Made by a program: the position numbers and the translations under genes. A DNA stretch of 64,000 bases from assembly GCF_001664485.1 (NCBI RefSeq), contig NZ_CP013630.1, positions 4,321,501 to 4,385,500 on the forward strand. Reading direction: 5' to 3'. A model generated the notes under the pieces. It did no database searches. It saw only the letters and a program-made list of their open reading frames with translations, and was not told where the DNA came from. The stretch comes from Rhizobium sp. N324. GTDB taxonomy: Bacteria; Pseudomonadota; Alphaproteobacteria; Rhizobiales; Rhizobiaceae. Below, in pieces: positions 48,707 through 57,770 of this stretch. How positions within the stretch are numbered: the first letter of the stretch is position 1; each line of letters begins with the position of its first letter.

Positions 48707-49768
48707 TTGACCATTGACCGGGATTTTCTGGAAGACTTGAGAAAGCGCTTCGGCAGCGCTGCAGGCGGTGAGATGGAAGATCCACACTTCCGCGCCGTGG
48801 CGGCGAGCGTATTCAAGGACGGCGACAGCCGCAAATGGCCCTTCGCCGATCCTGCGACCTTTCTGGACGCCCGTTTCATCGAGAACGGCTTGCGGCCCGA
48901 GGTCCTTGAGGCGCTTGAGGTAGCTCTGATCGGCGTGCCGATGGATCTCGGCGTCACCAATCGCGCCGGCGCGCGGCTGGGGCCGCGGGCCGTCCGGGCG
49001 ATCGAGCGTGTAGGCCCCTACGAGCATGTTCTGCGTGTCGCGCCAATGGGAGGGCTAAAGGTCGCCGATGTCGGCGACGTGCCGATGCGCAGCCGGTTCG
49101 GCCTGGCCGAGTGCCATGTCGACATCGAGGCCTGCTACCGGATGATCGCGGCAACCGGGGTTATCCCACTGTCGGTCGGCGGCGACCATTCGATCTCCGG
49201 CGCCATTCTCAAGGGCCTGGCGGCCAGCCAGCCGGTTGGCATGATCCACATCGACGCTCATTGCGACACCGCCGGTCCCTATGAGGGCTCTAAGTTCCAC
49301 CACGGCGCGCCCTTCCGCGAGGCGGTCCTGGCGGGCGTGCTAGATCCGAAGCGTACGATCCAGATCGGCATCCGCGGCGGCGGCGAATATCTCTGGGAGT
49401 TCTCCTTTGCCTCCGGCATGACCGTCATCCACGCGGAAGAGGTGGCGGAGATGGGCCTCAAGGCTGTGATCGCAAAGGCTCTGGAGGTTGTCGGCGCTGG
49501 TCCAACCTATCTCAGTTTCGACGTGGACAGCCTCGATCCGGCCTTCGCTCCGGGAACCGGCACGCCAGAAGTCGGCGGGCTTCAGCCGAGGGAGGTCCTG
49601 ACCCTACTGCGCGGTTTCAAAGGCATCAACCTCATCGGCGGCGACGTCGTGGAAATCGCGCCGCAATACGACAACACCACCAACACCGCGCAGATCGCCG
49701 CGCAGGTCCTGTTCGAACTCCTGTGCCTCGCGATGTTCAGTCCCGCGGTCAGGACAAAGGCGACCTGA
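48707..49768 (+). CDS. Agmatinase/arginase-family ureohydrolase
   Basis: A 353-residue binuclear manganese hydrolase. Metal ligands lie in SVGGDHSISG, GMIHIDAHCDTAGP (D-A-H-x-D) and LSFDVDSLDPAFAPG (S-x-D-x-D). It removes urea from a guanidino substrate such as agmatine, guanidinobutyrate, guanidinopropionate or arginine; sequence alone does not decide. TTG at 48707 has GGGAG six bases ahead; ATG at 48671 (MMMAASIPW) lacks a ribosome site. It is divergent from the polyamine-type transporter and is followed by an amino-acid transporter, both possible suppliers of the substrate. Confidence 0.85.
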   Translation: MTIDRDFLEDLRKRFGSAAGGEMEDPHFRAVAASVFKDGDSRKWPFADPATFLDARFIENGLRPEVLEALEVALIGVPMDLGVTNRAGARLGPRAVRAIERVGPYEHVLRVAPMGGLKVADVGDVPMRSRFGLAECHVDIEACYRMIAATGVIPLSVGGDHSISGAILKGLAASQPVGMIHIDAHCDTAGPYEGSKFHHGAPFREAVLAGVLDPKRTIQIGIRGGGEYLWEFSFASGMTVIHAEEVAEMGLKAVIAKALEVVGAGPTYLSFDVDSLDPAFAPGTGTPEVGGLQPREVLTLLRGFKGINLIGGDVVEIAPQYDNTTNTAQIAAQVLFELLCLAMFSPAVRTKAT

Positions 49769-49852
49769 GAACCAACTCCGCAACGGCAGCGTGCTTCGTG
49801 CCCGCTGCCATCCATCACCTGTCGCACAACACATCTCAAAAAGGGGAACGAC

Positions 49853-50650
49853 ATGACTGCTCTTACGAAATTACGCTACACCGCCACCACGGCAATTGCC
49901 GTATTCGGCATCCTGGCAGGGGCCGCGCAGGCCGACGAACTTGCTGATATAAAAGCCGCAGGCGAGATTAACATCGGCATCTTCTCCGATTTCCCGCCCT
50001 TCTCTTCGGCAAGCGCCGATATGAGCATCAAGGGCTATGACGTCGACGTCGCCCAGAAGATCGCCGACGGGCTCGGCGTGAAACTTAATCTCGTGAGCGT
50101 TACTGGCCAGAACAGGATCGCCTACCTGAACGACGACCGTGTCGACCTGCTGATGAGCGTCGGTTATTCGAAGGAGCGTGCCGAGGTTATCGATTTTGCC
50201 GCCCCATACGCCCCCTACTATATCGCCGTCATCGGTCCGGCTGCGCTGAAGGTGAGCGGTAAGGAAGACCTTGTCGACAAGACCGTTGCCGTCAATCGTG
50301 GGACGCTCGAAGACACGTCGCTGACGGCCGCCGCCCCTGCCTCCGCTGCGATCCAGCGCTTCGAGAACTACAATTCGGTCATCCAGGCTTTCATATCCGG
50401 CCAGACCCAATTGATGGTCGTCGGCAACGATGTCGGTGCGCAGGTTCTGGCACGACAGGACGAGCTGAAGCCGGAGCAGAAGTTCCAGCTCCTTAGCTCC
50501 CCCTCGCACATCGCGCTCCGAAAGGGCGAGGAAGGCCTAAAGAAGGCTGTCAACGACAGCGTCGCCGCAATGATCTCCGATGGTTCTCTCGACGCAAGCT
50601 CGAAGAGCTGGCTGAAAGCGCCGCTCAACCCTGAAAACCTGAAGGACTGA
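49853..50650 (+). CDS. Polar amino-acid-type ABC transporter substrate-binding protein
   Basis: A 265-residue periplasmic protein. The signal peptide (ALTKLRYTATTAIAVFGILA) is cleaved near AQA/DE. The mature part shows GEINIGIFSDFPPFSS, MSIKGYDVDVAQKIADGLGV and RVDLLMSVGYSKERAEVIDF, the HisJ/GlnH/FliY pattern. These blocks bind the ligand alpha-amino and carboxylate groups. GGGGA precedes the ATG. It is 84 bp after the ureohydrolase and shares the plus-strand operon with two permeases. Confidence 0.87.
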   Translation: MTALTKLRYTATTAIAVFGILAGAAQADELADIKAAGEINIGIFSDFPPFSSASADMSIKGYDVDVAQKIADGLGVKLNLVSVTGQNRIAYLNDDRVDLLMSVGYSKERAEVIDFAAPYAPYYIAVIGPAALKVSGKEDLVDKTVAVNRGTLEDTSLTAAAPASAAIQRFENYNSVIQAFISGQTQLMVVGNDVGAQVLARQDELKPEQKFQLLSSPSHIALRKGEEGLKKAVNDSVAAMISDGSLDASSKSWLKAPLNPENLKD

Positions 50651-50673
50651 CGAAGACGGCCTCCCACTCACCA

Positions 50674-50719
50674 GAGCGTGATGCCGAAAGCTGTAAGCGA
50701 TTCCGGTGGCGTCATGCTC
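50674..50719. repeat. Rhizobial palindromic intergenic repeat, diverged copy
   Basis: GAGCGTGATGCC (50674-50685) and GGCGTCATGCTC (50708-50719) form an inverted repeat with two G-U-compatible mismatches around a 22-nt loop. It is related to the element at 5455-5498. It lies between the binding-protein and permease genes, the same kind of place as the first copy. Confidence 0.6.
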
Positions 50720-50794
50720 CAATTCTTTGATTGAGAGACGGATCGAGATTTCGGGCCGACCCGGCCCAGATCATTCGGCCCCAAAGGACAACCG

Positions 50795-51463
50795 ATGAGA
50801 TACAGCCTCGATTTCAATTGGCTTTGGGACGGAATGGGAGCTCTGGCTTATGGTGCAGGCACGACGCTTGCATTGACGGCCTCCACATCGGTCCTTGGGA
50901 TCGTTCTCAGCATTCTCGGCGCGGCCGCGCGCCGGGGACCTTATCCATGGTTGCGCAAGGTCGTCGGCCTGTATGTGGAAGTCATGCGTAATACGCCATT
51001 CCTGGTACAGCTGTTCTTCATCTTTTTTGGCTTGCCTAGCCTCGGCATTCGCCTCGATCCGATCTCTGCCGCAGTTCTTGCCATGACCCTCAACATGGCC
51101 GCCTACACGATCGAGGTGGTCGGGGCCGGGCTCGATGCCATACCGAGAGGCCAGAAGGAGGCGGCGCAGGCACTCGGCCTGAGGCCCCGGCTGGTGTTCT
51201 TCAAAATCATCCTGCCGCAAGCGATTGCCATCATTTTCCCGGCGCTGACGAGCCAGATCATCATCATGATGCTGGAATCGGCGGTGGTTTCGCAAATATC
51301 CGTCCGCGAGCTGGCGCAGGAGGCCGATCTGCTTCAATCGCGCACCTTCCGCTCCTTCGAGACCTATCTGGTGGCGACGTTGATCTACCTTTCGATGTCC
51401 GCCGCACTTCGCCGGCTCCTTTTCGCCGGGAAACGCCGTTTTCTGGGAGCCGGTCTGGCATGA
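50795..51463 (+). CDS. Polar amino-acid ABC transporter permease 1
   Basis: A 222-residue HisM/GlnP-type permease. Membrane helices include TTLALTASTSVLGIVLSILG, and the family block EVMRNTPFLVQLFFIFFGLP is present. The EAA loop is AIPRGQKEAAQALGLRPRLV, then FFKIILPQAI. AAAGGA precedes the ATG. It overlaps the next permease by four bases. No matching ATPase gene is present in the locus. Confidence 0.87.
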   Translation: MRYSLDFNWLWDGMGALAYGAGTTLALTASTSVLGIVLSILGAAARRGPYPWLRKVVGLYVEVMRNTPFLVQLFFIFFGLPSLGIRLDPISAAVLAMTLNMAAYTIEVVGAGLDAIPRGQKEAAQALGLRPRLVFFKIILPQAIAIIFPALTSQIIIMMLESAVVSQISVRELAQEADLLQSRTFRSFETYLVATLIYLSMSAALRRLLFAGKRRFLGAGLA

Positions 51464-52107
51464 TTGAGTTCACCTTCTGGGACATTCTGCGCAATCTTGT
51501 CTTCGCGACACGCTGGACCCTGCTGCTTTCGCTCGCAGCCTTTGCCGGCGGCGCCATCATTGGCTTGGCGATCCTGTCGGCACGGATATCGAAAACGCGC
51601 TGGTCGCGCAGCTTCGCGTCCGGCTATATTGCCCTGTTTCAGGGAACGCCGCTCCTCATGCAGCTCTTTTTGATGTTCTTCGGCCTGCCGATGCTCGGCT
51701 TCCGGATCGAGTCATGGACCGCCGCCGTCTGCGGCCTGACGTTCTATGCTAGCGCTTATCTTGCGGAAATCTGGCGGAGCGGCGTCGAAGCGGTGCCACG
51801 CGGGCAATGGGACGCCGCAGCCAGCCTGGGCTTGCATCGTCTCCTCGAACTTCGCCTTGTCATCCTGCCGCAGGCTTTCCGGATCACGCGCGCGCCGACT
51901 GTCGGGTTCTTGGTCCAGTTGATCAAGAGCACCGCACTGGCTTCGATCCTCGGCTTCGAAGAACTGCTGAAAACCGCGAACGCCATCAACAACGCGACCT
52001 TCGAACCTTTTAAGGTCTACGGCCTCGTCGCGGTGATCTTCTTCGCCCTGTGCTATCCGCTTACGCAATACGCCAGAATTCTGGAGAAGAAAGCTGCGTT
52101 TGGCTGA
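51460..52107 (+). CDS. Polar amino-acid ABC transporter permease 2
   Basis: A 215-residue HisQ/GlnP-type permease. The block GYIALFQGTPLLMQLFLMFF and the EAA loop EAVPRGQWDAAASLGLHRLL, then ELRLVILPQAF, are present, with about five helices. Translation is coupled to permease 1 (ATGA). The gap 52108-52276 to the next gene holds no convincing gene; a 34-codon frame there is judged chance. Confidence 0.87.
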   Translation: MIEFTFWDILRNLVFATRWTLLLSLAAFAGGAIIGLAILSARISKTRWSRSFASGYIALFQGTPLLMQLFLMFFGLPMLGFRIESWTAAVCGLTFYASAYLAEIWRSGVEAVPRGQWDAAASLGLHRLLELRLVILPQAFRITRAPTVGFLVQLIKSTALASILGFEELLKTANAINNATFEPFKVYGLVAVIFFALCYPLTQYARILEKKAAFG

Positions 52108-52276
52108 GCGGTGCCGAGTTTCTCCGCATTCCGATCGCAACGGAGTGTCCAAAGAGCCGATGCCGGTTGAAAAGATAGCGCGCCGCGCAGCAGCGACGCA
52201 GCTCAGGCGCTACTCTGGTTCAGTCAAACAGAACTCGCTTTATCCAGCAGTCAAAACCTACTGAGAGATCGCTTCA

Positions 52277-53248
52277 ATGACCGACACAAAAATCCGTATT
52301 CTCGATGCCCAGACAACGGGCGAGTTCCTGCCATTCAGCGCGCTGGTCGCGACCCTGCGGCAAGCATTTGTCGAAGGCTGTGTTGTGCCGGTGCGGCATC
52401 ACCACACGCTAGCCAATAGCGGCGAGCCGGATGCGACGCTGCTTCTGATGCCGGCCTGGCATGAAACGCACCGGTCGGAACGCTACCTTGGCATCAAGAT
52501 CGTTACCGTCTTTCCCGGCAACACGGTATACGGCATTCCCGGTTTGACCTCGACTTACATACTCTATGACGGCCGGACCGGGACGCAGCTTGCGCTACTT
52601 GACGGCAACACGATCACCACGCGCCGCACGGTAGCGGCATCGGCCCTTGCTGCGGACTATCTTGCCCGGCAGGACGCACGCCGTCTGCTGGTGATCGGAG
52701 CAGGCCGCGTCGCGAGCCTCATACCCGATGCCTACCGCGCCGTCCGGCCGATCGCGCATGTCGATGTTTGGGATATCGATCCCGCCAATGCGGAACGGCT
52801 GGCGCAGAACCTGCGGCAAAAGGGGCTCCAGGCCACTGCCGTCACGAATCTGGAAATCGCGGCGCGGCAAGCCGATATCGTCAGCGCAGCGACGCTGGCG
52901 ACGGCACCGCTTATCCGGGGCGAATGGCTGCGGCCGGGCACCCATATCGATCTCATCGGCGGCTTCACCCCGGCGATGCGCGAGGCCGATGACGAGGCTC
53001 TTCGACGCTCATCGGTCTACATCGACACTCACGAAGCCCTTCACGAAGCAGGCGATCTGGTTCAGCCGATCAGGGCCGGCGTCATTTCTACGGATGCGGT
53101 GCTTGCGACACTTGACGAGCTGTGTCGTCGGGATATTCCAGCACGGGCGTCCAACGATGAAATCACTCTCTACAAGGCAGTCGGAACGGCGTTGGCTGAT
53201 CTTGCCGCCGCGACGATGGTGTATGAAGCCGCTTTGATCGCCGGCTGA
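52277..53248 (+). CDS. Ornithine cyclodeaminase / mu-crystallin family protein
   Basis: A 323-residue NAD(P)-dependent protein. The substrate-domain lysine region is YLGIKIVTVFPGN, the cofactor motif is LLVIGAGRVASLIPDAYRA, and DLIGGFTPAMREADDEALRR, then SSVYIDTHE and the C-terminal NDEITLYKAVGTALADLAAA are all conserved family blocks. Family members convert ornithine to proline or reduce cyclic imino acids. Next to a ureohydrolase and an amino-acid importer it may convert the product of guanidino-group removal. True specificity cannot be read from sequence. Confidence 0.85.
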   Translation: MTDTKIRILDAQTTGEFLPFSALVATLRQAFVEGCVVPVRHHHTLANSGEPDATLLLMPAWHETHRSERYLGIKIVTVFPGNTVYGIPGLTSTYILYDGRTGTQLALLDGNTITTRRTVAASALAADYLARQDARRLLVIGAGRVASLIPDAYRAVRPIAHVDVWDIDPANAERLAQNLRQKGLQATAVTNLEIAARQADIVSAATLATAPLIRGEWLRPGTHIDLIGGFTPAMREADDEALRRSSVYIDTHEALHEAGDLVQPIRAGVISTDAVLATLDELCRRDIPARASNDEITLYKAVGTALADLAAATMVYEAALIAG

Positions 53249-53301
53249 TTTCTTTTGGTCCGGGCGATCGCGAAAGATCGAATCCTGAATGTCGATCCGA
53301 T

Positions 53302-53949
53302 TTAGGGAGCGAACCGCCACACCGTCGTCTTCTTGATTTCGCTGTCCTCAAGCGCACGCGTCACCGGCACCTCGTAAACCGCGCAGAATTCCAACCGGTC
53401 TCGCGGCAGATAACTGCGGCCGGGATCGCCGACCAGCACCAATTTGCAGTCGGCCGCCAGCGTCGCGAGCCAGGGAACGAGCGCAGCGGCGAAAGCGCTG
53501 TCGTAGAAGACGTCGCCGGCAAGCACGATATCCGCATCGACGGCCTGGCCGATCAGGTCGGCGCCGGTAAACCCGAGCGAAACGTGATTGACCTGCGCAT
53601 TCAGCCGGACTGCGGCCTCCGCCCAGGGATCAATATCACAGGCCGTGACCTCAAGGGCGCCGGCCATGACGGCCGCAATGCCGACGAGGCCGGAGCCGCT
53701 GGCGAAATCCAGCACGCGCCGGCCGTGCACCATCTCCCGGTGATCGAGGATGTAGCGCGCCAGTCCCTGGCCGCCCGCCCAGGCGAAGGCCCAGAAGGGC
53801 GGCGGCAGGCCGATCGCCTCCAGCTCCTCCTCCGTCTTCAGCCAGAGTTCATGCGCTTCGCTGGCCAGATGGAGTGAAATCTCCGGCACGTGCGGCGGCG
53901 CCATCACGCTGGTGTTGGCGCGGATGAAGGCTTCCGGGTCGGTCTTCAA
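53302..53949 (-). CDS. Class I SAM-dependent methyltransferase (ETFB/lysine methyltransferase-like)
   Basis: A 215-residue methyltransferase. Motif I is VLDFASGSGLVGIAAVMAGA, followed by TACDIDPWAEAAVRLNAQVN and DIVLAGDVFYD, the D-x-F/Y-Y post motif of protein lysine methyltransferases. The TTG start at 53949 lies inside the EVE stop region (CGTTGA), giving LKTDPEAFIRAN as N-terminus. An ATG at 53904 is possible. Translation appears coupled to the EVE gene. Its protein substrate is unknown, with ETF-beta or a ribosomal protein being likely types. Confidence 0.78.
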   Translation of the reverse strand: MKTDPEAFIRANTSVMAPPHVPEISLHLASEAHELWLKTEEELEAIGLPPPFWAFAWAGGQGLARYILDHREMVHGRRVLDFASGSGLVGIAAVMAGALEVTACDIDPWAEAAVRLNAQVNHVSLGFTGADLIGQAVDADIVLAGDVFYDSAFAAALVPWLATLAADCKLVLVGDPGRSYLPRDRLEFCAVYEVPVTRALEDSEIKKTTVWRFAP

Positions 53950-54377
53950 CGCGGCGGATTGTCCAGCCCGCCCATGCGGCAGACTTCGGCCCATTCGTCA
54001 TCCGTCACCGGCTGCACCGAAAGGCGCATGGAGGTGACGAGCGACATCTTGGCGAGCTTTTCGCTCGCCTTGACATCCTTCAGCGTCACTGGCTTCGGCA
54101 TGTCCATGACGGCGCGAATATGGACGCAATCCCACTTCGGGTCGCCCTTGGCGGTGGAATCGGGCTGCGACAGGGCGGAGACTTCGACAATACCGACGAT
54201 CTCCAGCCCGTCATTGGAGTGGTAGAAGAAGCCTTTGTCGCCGATCTGCATCGCCCGCATGTTGTTGCGCGCCAGATAGTTACGCACGCCGGTCCATTCC
54301 GTGCCCTTTTCGCCGGCAGCCTTCTGCTGCTCCCAGGACCAGGAGGCGGGTTCGGATTTGTAGAGCCAGTGCGCCAT
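53946..54377 (-). CDS. EVE domain protein
   Basis: A 143-residue PUA-like EVE protein. The N-terminus MAHWLYKSEPASWSWEQQ is typical, followed by WTGVRNYLARNNMRAMQIGD, then GFFYHSNDG, IVGIVEVSALSQPD and DPKWDCVHIRAV. EVE domains bind modified bases in DNA or RNA. It overlaps the methyltransferase start by four bases and lies 3 bp after the YciI gene, forming a compact operon gpsA-yciI-eve-mt. Confidence 0.9.
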   Translation of the reverse strand: MAHWLYKSEPASWSWEQQKAAGEKGTEWTGVRNYLARNNMRAMQIGDKGFFYHSNDGLEIVGIVEVSALSQPDSTAKGDPKWDCVHIRAVMDMPKPVTLKDVKASEKLAKMSLVTSMRLSVQPVTDDEWAEVCRMGGLDNPPR

Positions 54378-54380
54378 GCC

Positions 54381-54674
54381 TCACGCCTCCGGCTTATTGA
54401 AGACCCAGTTGTAGGCCTTCACCTCGACGCTTTCGAACAGCCCGGCCTTGGCATAAGGATCGGCATCGGCCAGCGCCCGCGCCGCCTCCTTCGTCTCCGC
54501 TTCGACAATGATCAGGCTGCCGCAGGCTTTGCCCTCGTCATCGAGAAACGGGCCGGCGATCTTCAGCGTTCCCTCGGCATTCAGGCTGTTTAAATATTCG
54601 AGATGCGTCGGACGCGTCTCCATGCGCACGTTCAGATGGCCCGGCTTGTCCTTGCAGAGAAGGGCGAAAAGCAT
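54381..54674 (-). CDS. YciI-family protein
   Basis: A 97-residue YCII-type protein. MLFALLCKDKPGHLNVRMET, then RPTHLEYLNSL contains the conserved histidine, and AGPFLDDEGKACGSLIIVEA and DPYAKAGLFESVEVKAYNWV are the P-F-D and D-P-F/Y-x-K-A-G-L-F family blocks. Biochemical role unproven. It lies 9 bp after gpsA. It is distinct from the second YciI protein between sucA and sucB. Confidence 0.9.
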   Translation of the reverse strand: MLFALLCKDKPGHLNVRMETRPTHLEYLNSLNAEGTLKIAGPFLDDEGKACGSLIIVEAETKEAARALADADPYAKAGLFESVEVKAYNWVFNKPEA

Positions 54675-54683
54675 GTCTGTCTC

Positions 54684-55667
54684 CTATTCGGTGGTGATTG
54701 GGCGCGTCATCAGCTGCTCGATCGCTTCGGCTATATCGAGCCTGCCGTCGATGATGGCGGAAACGGCGTCGGTGATCGGCATGATGATCGAAAGCTCGGC
54801 GGCAAGCCGCGAGGCGACGGAGGCGGCAAGCGCGCCTTCCACCAGCGCGCCCTGCAGCGGATCGACCTTTTCGCCGCGCCCGAGCGCAATGCCGAAGCGC
54901 AGGTTTCGCGATTGGTGGCTGGTCGCCGTCAGCACCAGATCGCCGAGACCGGAAAGCCCGCGCACCGTATCGGCCTGCCCGCCCTTGGCGACGACGAAGC
55001 GCGACATTTCCGCCAGCCCGCGCGCAATCAGCGCCGCACGGGCGGAATCGCCGATGCCGCCACCCTCGACGATGCCGCAGGCGATCGCCAGCACATTCTT
55101 CAGCGCGCCGCCGAGCTGCACGCCGATGCGGTCGCTGGACGCATAGAGCCGGAAGGTGCGGCCGGATATCGCCTGGGCGAGCCGCTCGGCGACCTCGATA
55201 TCCTCAGCCGCAATCGCCATCGCCGTCGGCAGACCCTTGGCGATATCGGCGGCAAAACCCGGGCCGGAGAGCACGGCGATGGGATGGTCGGGCAGTTCCC
55301 GTTCCAGCATGTCGGTCAGAAGGTTGCCGGTCGCCCGCTCGATGCCCTTGGCGCAGGTGACGACTACGGCATCCTTGGAGAGATAGGGGCCGTATTGCCG
55401 GGCCGCATCGGCCTGCGCCTGCGACGGCATCGCAAATAGCACGATCGAGGCGCCGGCGATCGCCTCCGCCTCGGCGGCAAATTCCAGCGTATCGGGCAGG
55501 TAGATGCCGGGCAGCGCCGCATCATGCAGCCGTTCGGCCTTCAGATCTGAAATCAGCGACGGATTGCGCCCGACAAGCGTCACCGCGCTGCGGCCGGCAA
55601 GGGCGATGACGGCGGCGAGCGCCGTTCCGAAAGCCCCGGATCCGACCACGGCGATCTTTTCGCTCAT
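54684..55667 (-). CDS. gpsA: Glycerol-3-phosphate dehydrogenase [NAD(P)+]
   Basis: A 327-residue enzyme. The N-terminal [19 protein letters not shown] is the cofactor site, [19 protein letters not shown] and [18 protein letters not shown] are core motifs, and the catalytic lysine region is in [14 protein letters not shown]. It makes sn-glycerol-3-phosphate for phospholipids. The ATG overlaps the tsaD stop by four bases. Confidence 0.95.
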   Translation of the reverse strand: MSEKIAVVGSGAFGTALAAVIALAGRSAVTLVGRNPSLISDLKAERLHDAALPGIYLPDTLEFAAEAEAIAGASIVLFAMPSQAQADAARQYGPYLSKDAVVVTCAKGIERATGNLLTDMLERELPDHPIAVLSGPGFAADIAKGLPTAMAIAAEDIEVAERLAQAISGRTFRLYASSDRIGVQLGGALKNVLAIACGIVEGGGIGDSARAALIARGLAEMSRFVVAKGGQADTVRGLSGLGDLVLTATSHQSRNLRFGIALGRGEKVDPLQGALVEGALAASVASRLAAELSIIMPITDAVSAIIDGRLDIAEAIEQLMTRPITTE

Positions 55668-56749
55668 GCCTTGGCTCCCCTCTTTCCGAAACCGATCAGC
55701 GTTTCCGCATTGGAATCGAGCGGCCAGCGCGAGCGCGGCTGGACGTCGAGCGGATCAGGCGCAATACCGATAGCCATCCGCTCCAGTCCCGCCCAGGCGA
55801 TCATCACCGCATTGTCGGTGCAGAGGCTGAGCGGCGGCGCGATGAAGCGGAAGCCGTTCTTGTCGCAGAGCGCCTGCAGCGTGCCGCGCAGTTCGAGATT
55901 GGCGGCGACACCGCCGGCAACGACGAGCGCCGGCTTTTCACCAGTCGCTGCAAATTCCGCCTTGAAACGCTGCAGGCCGCGGCCGATGCGGTCCTTCAGC
56001 GTCCGCGAGATCGCCTTCTGGAACGAGGCGCAGATATCCGCCACGTCCTGATCGCTGAGCGGCGCGATATCCTGTGCCGCCTGCCGCACCGCCGTCTTCA
56101 GGCCGGAGAAGGAGAAATCGAGCCGCGCCTCGCCGACCAGCGGCCGCGGGAAGGCGAAGCGGTCTGGATTGCCGTCGCGCGCCATGCGTTCCACCGCCGG
56201 ACCGCCGGGATAGGGCAGACCGAGCAGCTTTGCCGTCTTGTCGAAGGCCTCGCCGAGCGCATCGTCGATCGTCGTGCCCCAGCGTTCATATTCGCCGACG
56301 CCGCGCACCAGGATGAGCTGGGTATGGCCGCCGGAGACGAGCAGCATCAGATAGGGAAAGGCAAGTCCGTCGGTCAGCCGCGCCGTCAGCGCATGGCCTT
56401 CGAGATGGTTGACTGCATAGAGCGGCTTGCCGGCGGCCTTGGCGATCGCCTTGCCGGTCATCAAGCCCACCAGCAGCCCGCCGATCAGCCCCGGCCCCGA
56501 CGTGGCGGCGATGGCGTCGACCTCATCAAGCGACACATTGGCGCGCTTCAGCGCCTCCTCGATCAGCTCATCCAGCGCCTCGACATGGGCGCGTGCGGCA
56601 ATCTCAGGCACCACGCCGCCATAGGCGCTATGCTCGTCGAGCTGGGACAGCACCACGTCGGACAGCACGTTGGAATGCCCCTCAGCATCGCGTTCGACGA
56701 CGGCGGCGGCGGTCTCGTCGCAGCTCGTTTCGATGCCAAGGATGCGCAT
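55664..56749 (-). CDS. tsaD: tRNA N6-adenosine threonylcarbamoyltransferase
   Basis: A 361-residue ASKHA-fold enzyme. The N-terminus [17 protein letters not shown] is followed by metal-binding [14 protein letters not shown] (HxxxH), then [28 protein letters not shown] and [18 protein letters not shown]. It completes t6A37 on ANN-decoding tRNAs with TsaB/TsaE. ATG at 56749 gives [13 protein letters not shown] 56761 (MVPFMRIL) is an alternative. Divergent from hemC with an 84-bp gap. Confidence 0.95.
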   Translation of the reverse strand: MRILGIETSCDETAAAVVERDAEGHSNVLSDVVLSQLDEHSAYGGVVPEIAARAHVEALDELIEEALKRANVSLDEVDAIAATSGPGLIGGLLVGLMTGKAIAKAAGKPLYAVNHLEGHALTARLTDGLAFPYLMLLVSGGHTQLILVRGVGEYERWGTTIDDALGEAFDKTAKLLGLPYPGGPAVERMARDGNPDRFAFPRPLVGEARLDFSFSGLKTAVRQAAQDIAPLSDQDVADICASFQKAISRTLKDRIGRGLQRFKAEFAATGEKPALVVAGGVAANLELRGTLQALCDKNGFRFIAPPLSLCTDNAVMIAWAGLERMAIGIAPDPLDVQPRSRWPLDSNAETLIGFGKRGAKA

Positions 56750-56833
56750 AAAGGGAACCATGAGGCCTGTTCGTTGATTGCGATGGGATGGAAACCCGTT
56801 TACGAGAACTCCGGTAACAACGGAACTGAGCGG

Positions 56834-57763
56834 ATGCAAACAAAACCTTTTCGGATCGGCACGCGGGGCAGCCCGCTGGCGCTTGCCCAGGCGCATGAGG
56901 CCCGCGACAGGCTGATGGCGGCGCATCATCTGCCTGAGGAGATGTTCGAGATCGTCGTGCTGACGACCAAGGGCGACCGCATCACCGACCGATCGCTTTC
57001 CGAGATCGGCGGCAAGGGCCTGTTCACCGAGGAGCTTGAACAGCAGCTTGTGTCAGGCGAGCTGGATTTTGCCGTGCACTCCGCCAAGGATATGCCGACC
57101 CACCTGCCGGACGGCCTTCATCTCTCCGCCTATCTGCCTCGCGAAGATATCCGCGATGCCGTCATCGGCCGCACCGCGCCCAAACTGATCGACCTGCCGC
57201 ATGGCGCCACCGTCGGTTCCTCGTCGCTGCGCCGTCAGGCGCTGATCCGCCGCATGCGGCCCGATATCAATGTCGTGACCTTCCGCGGCCTGGTGGAAAC
57301 GCGCCTGCGCAAGCTCGAAGAGGGCCAGGTCGACGCGACCTTGCTGGCCCTTGCCGGCCTGAAACGGCTCGGGAAGGTCGAGGTTATCACGGATATCCTC
57401 GACCCCGATACCTTCCCGCCGGCGCCGGCGCAGGGGGCGATCTGCATCGAAAGCCGCATCGGCGACACCCGGGTCGACGATCTGCTGGCGCCGGTCAACG
57501 ATCTCGCGACCTTCGACACCGTCTCCTGCGAACGCGCCTTCCTCGCCGCGCTCGACGGCTCCTGCCGCACGCCGATTGGCGGTTATGCCGTCTGCGAAGG
57601 CGATCTGATCCGTTTCTCCGGCCTCATCATCACCCCCGACGGCCGCAGCCAGCATGCGGTGACGACCGACGGCCACCGCCGCGATGCGGCGGCACTCGGC
57701 ACCCGCGCCGGCCAGGACGTGCGCGCCAGGGCCGGCAGCGCCTTTTTCGACGACTGGCACTGA
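56834..57763 (+). CDS. hemC: Porphobilinogen deaminase (hydroxymethylbilane synthase)
   Basis: A 309-residue enzyme. [19 protein letters not shown], then [20 protein letters not shown] and [14 protein letters not shown], then [20 protein letters not shown] form the catalytic cleft. The dipyrromethane cofactor cysteine is in [12 protein letters not shown]. It joins four porphobilinogens in haem synthesis. The frame is open upstream, but ATG 56834 is the family start. hemD follows after 7 bp. Confidence 0.95.
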   Translation: MQTKPFRIGTRGSPLALAQAHEARDRLMAAHHLPEEMFEIVVLTTKGDRITDRSLSEIGGKGLFTEELEQQLVSGELDFAVHSAKDMPTHLPDGLHLSAYLPREDIRDAVIGRTAPKLIDLPHGATVGSSSLRRQALIRRMRPDINVVTFRGLVETRLRKLEEGQVDATLLALAGLKRLGKVEVITDILDPDTFPPAPAQGAICIESRIGDTRVDDLLAPVNDLATFDTVSCERAFLAALDGSCRTPIGGYAVCEGDLIRFSGLIITPDGRSQHAVTTDGHRRDAAALGTRAGQDVRARAGSAFFDDWH

Positions 57764-57770
57764 CGCGGCC

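Noticed and set aside
52160..52264. 34-codon frame (MPVEKIARRAAATQL...) in the gap before the ornithine cyclodeaminase-like gene
   Set aside because: No good ribosome site, codon use is not biased like real genes here, and no motif. Kept as unassigned.
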